DNA of 64,000 nucleotides from Rhyacophila brunnea (GCA_022495005.1 JAGYXB010000519.1:103172-167171); one strand, 5' to 3'. Positions 35,385-46,990 are shown, numbered from the stretch's first letter. Made by a program: numbers and translations. The notes: generated from the letters alone by a model not told the origin.

Positions 35385-35771
35385 AGATGGATGAAAGTAT
35401 TAAAAGAATGCATTGGCATCGTGTTCTGATATATTCTAAAAGTTTCAAATGTCTAGCTAGTCGGGAAGTTAGTTAAAAATCGATTGCAAGATTTGTACTG
35501 GACAAACAACCACCGGACAAACAAGAATACGAGCTAATAAAAACGTTGTAAAATGAATATAGACAAAACCAGAACGGAAACGTCAGAAATTTGTACACTT
35601 CAATATACCTAGGTATATGTGATTCGCATATTATATAAATACACACGACTACGAATACGGTTAATTCTAACTTATATATAAGTTATATACGATTGGTGAA
35701 TGCGCATAGTGCCTAAAGATGTCGTAAAAAACGTCTCAAATGGAATAGTACAAAACTTAAATCCATTAGAA

Positions 35772-36369
35772 CAGTGGTTCTTAACCTGGGTTCGATCGAA
35801 CCCCAGGGGTTCGGTGAGTCAGTCTCAGGGGTTCGGCGGAGGTCAAGACAAGAGGTGAGACAACAGATGTCAATGATGAATACCTCTATGAAATGAAATG
35901 AAAACAAATGGTAACGTACCCTGTTATTGCTAAGAAAGCTCTGGAGATTTTCATACCGTTTGTTAGAACATATCTTTGCGAGCAATCCTTTTCGAGGATG
36001 CTGCACAAAAACGAAGAAAAGGAAAAGACTTTGTTGTGAAAATGACATGAGAGTGGCACTTGCCAAGGTGAAGCCGCACATTTCTGAACTGGTCTATGAA
36101 AGACGACAGCAGAAGTCACACTGATTTGCAGTAAATATTCATTATTATGTTTTTGTTTTTGTGTGAAAAACATGTTTTATTGGTTTTGTTCTTTTAACAC
36201 AGTGTTGTTGATGCACGGTTCATTTTGTGCACCAGTAAAGTAATATATACCTACCTATGTTTTGAATTTGAAAAAAATCATATTTTACTTTTCCAATTAA
36301 GAAGGGTTCGGTGAATGCGCATATGAAACTGGTGGAGGTCAGTACCTCCAACAAGGTTAAGAACCACTG
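35772..36369 (+). mobile_element. hAT-type element with transposase C-terminal remnant, copy A
   Basis: 598 bp, ends CAGTGGTTCTTAACCTGG and complement of CAGTGGTTCTTAACCTTG, perfect 8-bp duplication CATTAGAA (35764-35771, 36370-36377). Plus-strand transposase fragments of the FAM200/ZBED5-like branch are visible in shifted frames: YPVIAKKALEIFIPFVRTYL then CEQSFSRM, and KRKRLCCENDMRVALAKVKP then HISELVYERRQQKSH before a stop (36121-36123). A second copy in opposite orientation is at 57374-57946. An unoccupied relative of the target is at 39412-39458. Confidence 0.9.
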
Positions 36370-36439
36370 CATTAGAATTTAAATATATATACATAATTTT
36401 TCTATACTTATACTTTAGTTTAGTTACAACTAAAAATAG

Positions 36440-36860
36440 TGGATTATTGTAAAAATCAAAATTAATTCATGGTTGTTTCATTGTGAACTGTAATTGATTT
36501 TTATGGAATGATTGTGATGGTGGATGTGGATGCTAGGAGGGTTATATTAGGATGCCAGGCACTGACCTTGTATGCTATTGATGATTTTGCTCTGTGGTAT
36601 GGTTCTGGTTGCACTCGCGCGGTATTGTTTGTTGGGCCACCCGGTGCGCGGCACTTGATATTCAAAGGTGGTTTAGGTTGGAAGTGTTTGTAATCGCGCG
36701 GTTGATGAATGACTGAAGCTTTTCTATTAATAATCGGTCGACTACTGACCCGTAATTGTGTTGCGCCTGGTCTTGCGTCAATACTCAGGATTTAAGGTAC
36801 GAGGGAAATATAAGAATGGGGGTCACTATAATTGACACAACCAATTCATGATACAATAAT
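36440..36860 (-). repeat. Dispersed repeat family R, copy R6
   Basis: In complement: TTGGTTGTGTCAATTATAG, GACGCAAGACCAGGCGC, GGTCAGTGCCTGGCATCC, matching R1. The 61-codon open frame at 36508 on the plus strand is a chance frame in this repeat. Confidence 0.55.
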
Positions 36861-39411
36861 TTTCGAAAAATAAGTCAAAGTTAACGTTTTGGCTGTTGTA
36901 AAAAGGCCTTGGCAGTACCTAACACGCCAAATATAATTTTCGAAAAAAAAATCAAAAAAATTATTGGTTTTTTATTTAGGTACATTAGTAAAAAGAAATC
37001 ATAAATAAATCACCATTTATTATTTGTTGTTCCTCGAAAAACAGTTTGTCTTGAAAAAAAATGGATTTTAAACTTTTACTTACGGGCACATTTGTTTGAC
37101 CGAATTATTAGTATCTACTACCGAGATATCTCGTATCTGGCGTAGCGAACTTGGACCGTTTGACGAGATATCTCGTATCTGAAACGGTTATCCCGTTCAC
37201 TGCCAGATACGAGATATACCTATATACAATATTATATGTCAAAAATGGTGTCCCTTATGTGCTTGTTGCGTTTAGCTATCTGACTTATTACGGCGAATTG
37301 ACTATGGTATACTATCAATGGTTTTCTCCTCCGCTTCGCTTTGCTATGGACGCATTGAAAAGACGAAATTGTGAAGATTATAATCCCCCTCATTTTGCGG
37401 AATTCGTTTCGTCTCTTTCTCTTGATTTATGAAATTATAACAATTGTCGTAAATTGAATCATGAATCAAAATGGACAAAGGGCCACTTGCTCGGGGCGAA
37501 TCTGGAATCACAAAAAGATCAAAGAAGGAGACCAAAGACATAATATAATCGGTGAAATAATTATCACCGCTCAACGACTAAAAGAAAATATGTTGTTGTC
37601 GTACATATTTAGAACATTTTTTTGTTTTGTTTTTCTTATTGACATCGCATTTTTTTTATTTAAATTAATTCTGTTTCTACAAAGGAACGGTTTGATAAAA
37701 GTAATTATAATTGAGTTGCTAAGAATAAAACGGATCTAAGGGAATACAATGATCAAAGCGATGGTACTCGTACGTTTAATCTGACATTTATATCGTTATA
37801 TTTATTTTATGTGTCTGACATAAAATTTAACTTACTGTTTACATCTGCATGAATCTGACATAAAATTCTCGTATACTTCTCGTTGAAATAAAGTCTCTAC
37901 ACTTTATTCAATGGCAACATATTTGAAATACATATATGCAGTGTTTACATAAATGGCATTGTAACTTATTTGGATACTTATTTCGTATACTTCTCAAAAA
38001 CTTTATGTCAGTTGTCAGTGTTGTAAACATGGGAATGTCAAAAAAAAAGAAAATAGCAGCGAGTGTTATTATTTTAACTCCTTTGGCAACAACAAGGAGG
38101 AAAAAACGGTCTAAATTTTGACTGTTACCTTTTCAATGATATTACACATAAACATAAAATAGGTATAGACAATTTCAATCTTACAGTTGTTATTGGAATA
38201 TTTCCTAATGTAGATCGGGATGATGTACTGTTCGATAAAAATGATAATACTTTATAATACGGCCACTTCGATTGATATAATGTCATCGAGGCCTGATCCA
38301 GATTTCTTTTTTTGTTTGTTTTTTTTTGTTCATTATTGAATTGATTGAATTTGTGTAATTTTCGGGTTATTTCCACTACTGTTGAATCAAATTTGTTTGC
38401 TAGTTCTAATATCGAATCACTTTTCTTTGTTTAGTTTTTATATTCCTTCGTGTTCACATCCCATAATTCTGGTTTTAGGTAATACTAGGTAATACTATAG
38501 GTAATACTATCAATTAACTCGAATATATCTACTTTCAACCACTTTTTTTTAACATTCATGATGTATGATAATTAATTGTCCGTTGTTTTCGAAATATACC
38601 TATGCACTTCAAACTGTCAAACTACGAATAATATGTTAGAGACATAAAAGTAGACGGTGGCTCAACTTCGGTGATTTATGTCGCTGCAAGTTCGGACTTG
38701 TCTACGTTTGCGTATATAAGTAGATTGAATAAGTGACAGGTGAGTGTCGACACACGCGAAATAAGTAGCTGGTACAAATATAATTACTGTTTAAACTTAG
38801 TGATTATGGTGTCATACATAAATATGACGATAAGTGTCAAATGTAAACGTACCATAGCGTAGTTCATTATTGCTGCGGCAATTGTACTAGGGATAGCATA
38901 CGAAGCTCATAATATAATAAGATTTATTGATATGTTGCATTTTAAAGTATTTTAATAATTAATCATTAACATAGTCATAGTGGAACAACTTAATCTTGAA
39001 ATTGCGCAGATTGCGATTTCATTACATAAGGTAAATTTAAACATTGTTCCCAGAATTGGCGATTTTACACCTCTTGAGTATTTATAGCAGTTATGTTTAT
39101 TGTTTATAATTAATTACTATTAATATATTGTTAGGTTTTGACGATTTATTATACGCTTATCGAGTGTATTAGTATTGATAAGCTAGGGGGGTTTTTTTTT
39201 TACAAAAAATACTTTAACTATTCATAACTTGTTTATTATATTTTTTTATTGTGATCATTGACTTAATAGGTAGGTGATACAGTATTTACCTACTCTATTG
39301 TATTGATTTGTTATATTAGTTAGAGTTAATAGTATAAGTTGTCAGTGGGGTGGTCTTTTGGTGATTGTTCACAGTGAGTGATGATGCCAAGGGGCGAAAC
39401 CCGGGTCGCAA
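36861..39411. other. BBS4 intron; no gene seen, one motif cluster
   Basis: No element ends recognised. Around 37120-37216 the palindromic motif GAGATATCTCGTATCTG appears twice directly and once in complement (CCAGATACGAGATAT). Open frames (37151, 37461, 37936) show no family resemblance. Confidence 0.4.
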
Positions 39412-39458
39412 AAACGACTCAAATTGAATAGTACAAAACTTAAATCCATTAGAATGTA
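39412..39458 (+). other. Empty-site relative of the hAT target at 35.7 kb
   Basis: GAATAGTACAAAACTTAAAT followed by CCATTAGAATGTAAAT repeats the left flank of copy A (35739-35771) and runs on through CATTAGAA with no insertion. Confidence 0.75.
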
Positions 39459-39589
39459 AATTTAATGATTTCCGACTGCTCTTACATGAAGCCTATTGTA
39501 TCATTTTCTCTCACATAACTTACGATATGATTGATGGTTTTATATGTCATTATGTAAATATACATTTTTCCCATTAAGAAAATGGTAAA

Positions 39590-40075
39590 AGTCAGTTTTT
39601 AAAATTCAATTAAACCCTGCCCAAGCCAAACGATAATCATTTAGGTATGCTATGGGCGATCCGACAAAAATAATGCGCAGTTTTTCAGTCATATATAATA
39701 TTATTATTTGTTTTCGTTGAATTAATAATACATATCACAGATGGTGTTTATTAGTTTTTAAATTCTTTAAACTCTGCCTAAACCAAACCACAATCGATAA
39801 AATATATTCTTCCATCTATAAAATAATATCCAAAATGATATATGGTTTAATGGCACAATTTTAAACATTTTATAGATAAACGAATATTTTTTGACTATTA
39901 TCTACTATGGCTTGGATAAGGCAGGATTTAATTGAATTAAAAAAAAAACAGCTAACAAACACTAATTACACAATGTAGACTTAGTTCAATGAAAATAAAT
40001 ACGTTTGACTGACAACGTTTGCTTGTGCACTGTTTATGTCGAATCTTAATAGCCTATCTCCACCCTTCGCCACTA
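39590..40075. mobile_element. Family P element, truncated copy
   Basis: Shares GGTATGCTATGGGCGATCCG, the interior inverted blocks and the right end TCTCCACCCTTCGCCACT with the two complete copies; the left terminus is missing. Confidence 0.65.
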
Positions 40076-40081
40076 TTGCAC

Positions 40082-40200
40082 CCGATAAATTGAGCAAGTG
40101 GCTAACATTTCTCGTAAAAACAAAAACCTTTTAATACAACCCTTCACTCTGTGAAGGACCATATTATGATATTCGTAGGATGGATCGGACATAGTAAAAA
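40082..40200 (+). mobile_element. SINE-2, 3' half
   Basis: AAATTGAGCAAGTGGCTAAC, CTCGTAAAAACAAAAACC, CTGTGAAGGACCATATTATG and GGATCGGACATAGT match the SINE-2 body. Its A-rich tail leads directly into the tRNA-Ile-like repeat. Confidence 0.65.
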
Positions 40201-40755
40201 AATCGGTGTGTGTACTTATGTACGCGCGTAAGAAGTTATTCTTCTTTGGCGTAACAAAACAAAAACAAAACTTGTGATAAACTAGATTCTTTGACTAACT
40301 CTTAATTATCTTGTTAAATTACATACTCAAGAAAAATGACCGCTTATTGTAACGCCGTTGGTTTATTTCTATACTTACACTTCAACTTATATTACTAAAT
40401 CCTATAATGGTTTCTCGTTGTTTTTACTTTTAAAGTACCAACTGTCACTCTGACGTTTAATCGTTTGTTTACGTAAGGAATTGCAAATGGCCGACAATAA
40501 TAAATTCGCTGCCTAGGCAATGGAACAATTCTAAATCATATTATTATACTGTATAATCGTCACGATTGCAGTATCATACTGTGGCGTAAAGGTAGTGCGT
40601 TCGGCTGATAACCGAACAATCGGTGGTTCGAATCCAATCGAATGCATTTTTTTTCGTGTGAAAAAATAAATTATGTGTTACATGTGACACGCCGAAAATA
40701 CACTCTGACATGATTTCCCAAACGCGCCAAAAGAAGTATAACTTTAAAGAAATAA
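40197..40755 (+). repeat. Repeat with tRNA-Ile-like core, copy 1
   Basis: Collinear with 53483-53975 over about 500 bp. The core 40571-40646 has a D-arm-like GTGGCGTAAAGG, a perfect anticodon arm TTCGG-CTGATAA-CCGAA (GAT, isoleucine) and B box GGTGGTTCGAATCC, followed by a run of eight T. The acceptor and T stems do not pair properly, so it is a tRNA relic or SINE-like core, not a working tRNA. Confidence 0.6.
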
Positions 40756-40847
40756 AATACATCTTCAATGCTGAGCTACAGAGTGATCAGATAAAGTCAC
40801 AGAAGAAACCCCGTACAATACACGGAACCTTTAAATAAAGCACATTA

Positions 40848-41058
40848 TTAATTAATCACTTTTTTATTCAACAAATCACTCGAAAGATTTAAGAATGCTA
40901 CATTCTAATTATTGAACATACATAATTTATTACATACATACGTAAATTACATTACATATTAAGAACATACATAAATTATGTATGTTCAATAAATATAATG
41001 TTACATTCTTAAAAATTGACAATTATTCGTTGAATAAAAAAGTAATTAATTAAAAATA
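40848..41058. mobile_element. Foldback element, about 210 bp
   Basis: TTAATTAATCACTTTTTTATTCAAC.. at the left is mirrored by GTTGAATAAAAAAGTAATTAATTAA at the right; ACATACATAATTT/AAATTATGTATGT lie near the centre. Non-coding. Confidence 0.75.
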
Positions 41059-41084
41059 GTTAGCAAGTTCAAGTAAGCTACAAC

Positions 41085-41420
41085 ACTAAATTATCTTGGA
41101 GTGATCCGTGACGTCGGTTAGTAATAATTAAAGTAATACCTACTTTGATTTAAAATACAAAAGCAGATCGCCAATATTAGCTCATTTTAGACAGAGCTTC
41201 AGAGAGTATTATAAAAGCCATTAGTTAAAATTTGTCGTAATTATGTATGGTACCTTTAGCATAGTGATATATGTGCGTGGGCGCGAAACCCGAGAGATGC
41301 AGGTTCGATTTCATGCGGGGTGTCTTACTTTTTTCAAAAAGATTTTTTCTATTGGTTATAATGTAATGTATTTGCTCAGAAGTGTTTACAAAATTATGTA
41401 TGTTAAAAGCACATTATATT
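41085..41420 (+). repeat. Family W repeat with tRNA-like core, copy W1
   Basis: Matches the complement of 59040-59410: GTGATCCGTGACGTCGGTTA, then ATTTAAAATACAAAAGC, then CTTCAGAGAGTATTA. The tRNA-like core is 41248-41322 (GGGCGCGAAACCCGAGAGA, GGTTCGATTTC). It is more decayed than W2. Confidence 0.65.
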
Positions 41421-41854
41421 GAATAAACATCCGAGTACTTATTGTCTCAGCTTATATAAATTTAATTGAATTTCAATAATACTCTGAAATGATAATTATT
41501 AAGCAAATTAAAAATCAAATATCATACTCGTACAATACATGGAATGAAACAACATCCTATGACAATAAATACTATAGAATAATAGATAAATTTATGAATA
41601 AAAACCATACACGTATAGATGTACTAACTTGAAATTAATATACGAGGTTTTATGAGTAGGTACCTATAATACAGAAATATCAAAGTGATATCTTTCAGTA
41701 GCGCAACCTAATATTTGTAATAAGGGTGAAGTATAAAATAATTTCTCTTAACTTCAATGTGTGTGATTAATTTTTTTGCCGCGATTTACATAATGTTCAG
41801 TGGTGACTGCTATAACATCATTCAAGTGCACCGCACTCCTTCACATATTTTTTT
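41421..41854. other. BBS4 intron, nothing recognised
   Basis: AT-rich, no coding or element signal. Confidence 0.4.
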
Positions 41855-42032
41855 GTAATTATTATGTCCTTGCTTTATTGTACAAAGTGGTTGTCATTAA
41901 TTTTGAACAATCAAAAACACCCAGGCTTTGAGAAAATCACACAAAAACATTGTATCCTCAACGGAAATTAAACTCAGAGCTCTCGGATGGAAGGTCAGCA
42001 CCTTACAGACTGTACCACGAAAGGGCGCCTCC
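41855..42032 (-). mobile_element. SINE-1 copy
   Basis: In complement it shows GGCGCCCTTTCGTGGTACAG, ACCTTCCATCCGAGAGC and the body ending in GTACAATAAAGCAAGGACAT, as in 17084-17280. Head and body are diverged. Confidence 0.7.
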
Positions 42033-42812
42033 TTTGCATTTAAAACATAATTCAATGTGTGAAATTGCTATTCATCATTCACTTGTCGCAATTCACGTTA
42101 TATAAATGTGTACCAACAGCGTACAGCATTCAGAATAGGCAATTAAAACACACGCTGAATCGTCGATATATCTACGAAAGTATTTAGTACACACCTAATA
42201 ATAGTAATTTAGGAAACCGCCGGTTGCCACTGGAAATGGTCCCTTATTAAAACCGTATTATATTGTCTTATCGATTCTCTTAGAGAATGTAATTAAATTT
42301 CAATATTTCAAAGTTAATATTATTAATTGTGATATTAAAGCCTAGGAATAGAGCAAACAATTAATATAATATATTATATCAGAACTGTGGAAAATCTTCT
42401 AAATGAATACCCAGAATCAAAAAATAATTAGTGTGGTTATATGAAACGACAATAAATAATCACACTGTGCTATTACTTCAACCACTGACTGTTACCATTG
42501 TAATAAATAATAATATAGCGATAGCACTGAACCGATTTATTTTTGTAATTATGAGTGATTGACCAAAGCAGAGCAAGTTTGATTTTATTTGAAATTAGCG
42601 CGTTCTTAGCCTTGTGGCGAAAACAGATAACAAACTCTTCTATTTCAGACATTGTTTCAGATATCTGAAAACGGTCAGTAATCATTGTTTTACGTCACGA
42701 ACACAAACAAGATTCCATTGAAAATGTAAATTCCCTAGGCTTTTTTTTATTTTCGGGGTGAGAGAATATATGATCTCAAAGCCCTTTCAATAAAAAAATA
42801 ACATTAATATTA

Positions 42813-43260
42813 ACACCGGCGGCGCTTTTTAGTGGACTGTAGGAAGGGGGTGATTTGAATGGTGGGGGGTGGTTATACAAAGATTTCAGGCAACTAACCT
42901 TTAATGTTGATAAAGCGGGTGCGCTGGACTGGCTCCTTGTTACCGCACTCACTCACTACCATCACTTTTGCGGTTAAACTCTTGGGATGAAGATGAGTTT
43001 ATGATAGATGGTAGACGTGACGTTAGCGGTAACGAAGGTCGTACGATAAATTCTTGGTGAGTCACCCTGTGTCGCGGCAATCGACGCTCAAAACTTATAC
43101 CGGTAATTATGTCTCGACGGGTATCAGGTAATAAACAGGTGTTTATGCCAATAATGATGAATAATTAATAGTGTGTCTGGCGCACAAAGGATAATGGTGG
43201 GAGGTAGGTAAGACATTTGTATTGAATTAGGGCTGCCATAATTGGCCCAAACAAACATAA
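42813..43260 (-). repeat. Dispersed repeat family R, copy R4
   Basis: In complement: TTGGGCCAATTATGGCAGCC, TGCCGCGACACAGGGTGAC, AAAGGTTAGTTGCCTG and AGTCCACTAAAAAGCGCCGC. This is one of the longest R copies. Confidence 0.65.
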
Positions 43261-43704
43261 TTCAAGAAAAAAACTCATGGTTGGAGAGCTAATGACAAAA
43301 GACAGATTCATTATCATCTACCTGAGATGGACTGGGATGGATTTTGACAATGTGATTAGGAAGGAAGAAGAGAGTTTGGAGAGGTAGGTTATAATTGGCA
43401 GGGTAATAAAGTAAAAGCCCCAGAAGCCAGAATCAACTTTATTGATGTTATTTGATTTCAAGGACAACTTACTGGAGAGTAGAAGCTTGTCATCAAGTAC
43501 ATGATCATCAGTATCACGATAAATTTAAATGACAATCTATTGGTTATACTTCTGGTTACGTCACAGATAGAGCATATTTTCTTATCTTAATAAGTAAGGG
43601 AACCTTGTCAGAAAGGCATCTACTCTAGTTATATGTCTATACTAAGCCAGGGGTTCCGAATATCCAGTGCCGCCAACTACTAAATAGTATACTATTCACT
43701 ATAC

Positions 43705-44337
43705 CAGGGATGGCAAATCTTTTTATGTACACGTGGCAAATTTTCCTAAATATTATCTTTCAACTGTCTGACGTGCCGAATAGTTTTTCATGAGGAAAAA
43801 ATAGTTTTAAATAGTTCTATTAAAAAAATGATAATGTTCAAGATATCACTCACAGAACATAGCACGCATATAGCTTTATTACTTTTTTCAATTACACCAT
43901 ACATTTCAGTCCACAAATTTTGAAAATGTCTGCCAGAATTACTACTAACTATTTAGCTTCACCAAGTTGTTTCTTATTTGGTGCAGTCATTTTTTGTGGG
44001 TAGAAATGAAATTTTTCGTTATGTATTAATTAGTGTGGTTCTTATTGATACAATTGACACGAGAATTGTCCCGATCAGACGAGGCATTCTCTCGCTGCAT
44101 CGTCCGTTGCCTGGTGAGGTTAGTGTGATAATATTATTATATGTGACACATAAAATTTAAGGACAGACCTATGCAATTATATATTTACATTAAACGTAAT
44201 TCTTATTCTTGAAGAGTATTTTTGCCTGCTATTTTTATACAATGCGATTTGTCATTTATTATTATTATATGTATTTTTTTCTCTTCAAACGCGTGCCATG
44301 GAAAATGATCTCGCGTGCCATAGGTTCGCCATCCCTG
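43705..44337 (-). mobile_element. hAT-type element with BED-like zinc finger fragment
   Basis: 633 bp, ends CAGGGATGGCAAATC and complement of CAGGGATGGCGAACC; flanking CACTATAC (43697-43704) and CACTGTAC (44338-44345), 7 of 8 matching. The minus strand around 43850-43930 reads WTEMYGVIEKSNKAICVLCS, like the first half of the BED-type zinc finger (W..YF......ALCLLC) at the N-terminus of FAM200/ZBED5-like hAT transposases. Relative of 11692-12481. Confidence 0.82.
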
Positions 44338-44584
44338 CACTGTACCTAATGAAACATTCAATATCGAAATTAATTTCATATAGTATTATGTTTAAGCCGT
44401 GAAAGTGATATTCAAGAAGTGGTCACTTAATTATTTTAATCGACCTAAAACTAGAGAATTCGGATGAAAGTGAAAACAAACAGTTTCAGTATAAAATTAA
44501 TAAATATAGATCGAACAATAAATATATTAACAAATATAAGCGTCAGTTACCGATCTAAATGATAAACATTATACTATAATAGTT

Positions 44585-45175
44585 TCAAGATAAAAAGAAC
44601 TTTTTATTTACAACGTTTTTAAATTTTCTGATGAATCATATAAACTTGACTTGAGTAGCTTAAACGATAAAAAAAATTGTGCTTGATAGAAATAATACTG
44701 AAATGTCATTTTTACATATCATATTAATTTCCATAGTAACGCACGTATATATTAATGTTAATAATTTAGTTGCTAGGACCCACTTAGCAACCAATAATAG
44801 AAATGCTGAATAAACATGGAATACTGAAATGTTATTTTGACATTTCATATTGATTTCCATAGTAACGCACGTATTTACTAATAATTTAGTTGCTAGGACC
44901 CCAGACCCCTAGCAACCGATAATAGTGTTTTACTTTTTACGGATTTCTTCCAAAAAACTTTTCATACAAAACAGAATTAACTGAAAATGAATTCAATTCT
45001 ACTTAAAGATGGCTAAAAGTATTAAAAGAATGCATTGGCATCGTGTTATGATATATTCTAAAAGTTTCAAATGTCTAGCTAGTCGGGAAAGTAGTTTAAA
45101 TCAATTGCAAGATTTGTACTGGATAAACAACCACCGGACAAACAAGAATGCGACCTAATTTAACGTTGTAATAAA
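44585..45175 (+). mobile_element. Family X element, copy X5, with internal duplication
   Basis: Starts CAAGATAAAAAGAAC, ends AACGTTGTAATAAAAAGT. A segment of about 125 bp is tandemly duplicated, so the 14-mer ATTTCCATAGTAAC occurs twice (44727-44740, 44853-44866), as does the TTGCTAGG hairpin. Confidence 0.78.
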
Positions 45176-45414
45176 AAGTGTAATTTTTGTTAGTAAATAA
45201 ACAATAATGTAAAACCAAATGTAATATTTGCTAATTTAAAAGTAGAACGTATAAGAAGTAAACAAAAGAGAGATGATAATTGCGAATTTATATGTATATA
45301 TATATATAAGTAAGAGGAAATGAGAAAATTAATAAACCAGGTGTATTTTTAATTTAAAAATTGTTTTTTATTTGTTCTGTTCGTCATTTTAAAATGTCAA
45401 TTAACGGCGTGTCT

Positions 45415-45840
45415 GGAAACTATGACGAAACTACGTGTGCAGTTCGTCGTGTCACACTTCACCGTGAAATATTGTATCGGAAATATATAGACATATATTA
45501 AAGACCGTCCAACCTCTTTGGGTCGTATTATACTACAGACATAAAATTCATGTTTAAATAAAACACGGTTCTTGTTGGTTTACACTTTACAGAAAGCCAG
45601 CAGCAAAAAAAAAAAAAATAGCCGATAATATATTGGATTTAAGGTTAGTTTAGCTTAGGTTTTCATTCTTGAGTTTTTGAATTTTGCCAAATCAGCTATG
45701 AAAATTATTGAATTAATGTTCATATTGAATCTAATAAAATAGGAGACCGTAAAGTATACGGTCGTCTCTTTCCGATAGAAAACTCACGGCGACCTGTGCC
45801 ACTGTGAAATGTTTTTCGAACAATTTACATGTAACCAATT
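45415..45840 (+). repeat. Family V repeat, copy 1
   Basis: Same strand and order as 56300-56730: CACTTCACCGTGAAAT, AAAGACCGTCCAACCTCTTT, AAACACGGTTCTTGT, GGTTTTCATTCTTGA, CTCTTTCCGA.AGAAA.CTCACGGCGA. No coding frame survives in both copies. A 14-A run (45607-45620) is unique to this copy. Confidence 0.75.
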
Positions 45841-45859
45841 AACGGGAGGTATGTATGTC

Positions 45860-46195
45860 AAGATTTCTGGCAGAATCAAACTGGCGTAGAGCGCATTTGG
45901 GCGCCTGAAAAGTATCATTCTTAAAGCGTAAACTGTTTAATCAACGTGTGCTACTAGTGCTTGCAGAAGAATATGCATATTGGACATAACGCAGAAAGAC
46001 TACAAGAAAAACTAATGTAGGTCGGAAAGCTGATGTAATGGCAATTGGACAAGGTGCACTAAATGATCACAAGGCCGCGCTGAAACCATCAAGATTGACA
46101 AACTGTCTAAGTTTGGTGGTCATACGCGGCAGTAAAAAGAGCTAGGCGATGCTTTCATCCAGCAGTGACTTCGGCTAATGACGATTAAAACGTAA
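45860..46195 (+). pseudogene. RTE-like LINE C-terminal relic
   Basis: A decayed frame reads SAFGRLKSIILKRKLFNQRV followed by LLVL, matching the 'AFGxLxxxF....L....FNQCVLPVL' block downstream of the reverse transcriptase domain. Near 46145-46190 ELGDAFIQQ and, after a frame change, TSANDD match the usual end of these proteins (LGxAFVQQWTxxxxDD). Stops and frameshifts throughout. Confidence 0.55.
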
Positions 46196-46990
46196 TTGTA
46201 TTTTTATGAGCGACACGAAAAGGTTGGGAACTCATATATTAGTCTATGTACAATCTTACGTCATAAATATATATAGCAAAATATATGTCGTGTTGCTATC
46301 TACGTCATATTATCCGAGTTATGTATGTCATCGTAACTCTCAAAAGCTGGTGAAGGAAATACGAAACTACCCACCAAACAAGAAAGAATTCGCATTCAAA
46401 ACGAAAAAGGCGATCGTTCACTCAAAAGTTTGCGTAACAGGAGACGAAAAAACGCAAAAGAAAACAGAGAAGCCACCGTGTTGGGATACAAAGAGACTTA
46501 TGCTTGGGTAATATGTATTTTCGCGGAAAGCCGTTGAAAATTCATACAAGAATTTCCTTATTAAATAATGAAACATGACGTGTATGAGTAGATTTTATTT
46601 GGTGTGAGTAGATCAATATATGTGGCTGAAAATCTTCTTAGGTTTTGTTAACTTTCCACAGCTGATGTATCACTGTCATAGTTTCTTAACCGGTAGTCCG
46701 CGAAGATTTTTGGATTTTCTGCAGTTCAAAAATAGTTAGTATCCATTTTTAAATGCTTATAATATTAAATTCAAGTAATAAATATATTTCAGAACTCGTA
46801 TACCTACAGGGATTCACAATGAATTAACAAGTCATTTCCGGAATGAATGACACTATTGTATACAGTCATAAATCGTTTCATAGAAGGACGGGGGTCGTGA
46901 TTTACCTAGAAACCCGACATTTGAAGTGAGGTCGTATGATATGCTGGAGTAGTTCAATGTTGTTGCATAATTAATACTGGTGTGTGTATA
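46196..46990. other. BBS4 intron, nothing recognised
   Basis: An open frame at 46206-46511 is lysine/serine-rich and has no family resemblance, splice pattern or duplicate that would support it. Confidence 0.4.

Larger units (their letters stand above)
32435..35552 (+). mobile_element. Family X element, copy X4, split by two insertions
   Basis: Outer boundaries are those of family X (AATTACAAGATAAAAAG at the left, AAAAACGTTGTAAAAT at the right). Removing 32525-33769 and 34004-35384 leaves about 490 bp collinear with X1, X2 and X3. The 14-mer here is GTTTCCATAGTAAC (33830-33843). Confidence 0.82.

Noticed and set aside
35713..36173. Minus-strand frames of 122 and 95 codons
   Set aside because: They are shadows of the plus-strand hAT transposase remnant.
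36508..36693. 61-codon frame with GC-rich composition
   Set aside because: Lies on the opposite strand of repeat copy R6; other R copies do not keep the frame.
46206..46511. 101-codon plus-strand frame
   Set aside because: No recognisable domain; sits in BBS4 intronic DNA next to a LINE relic.
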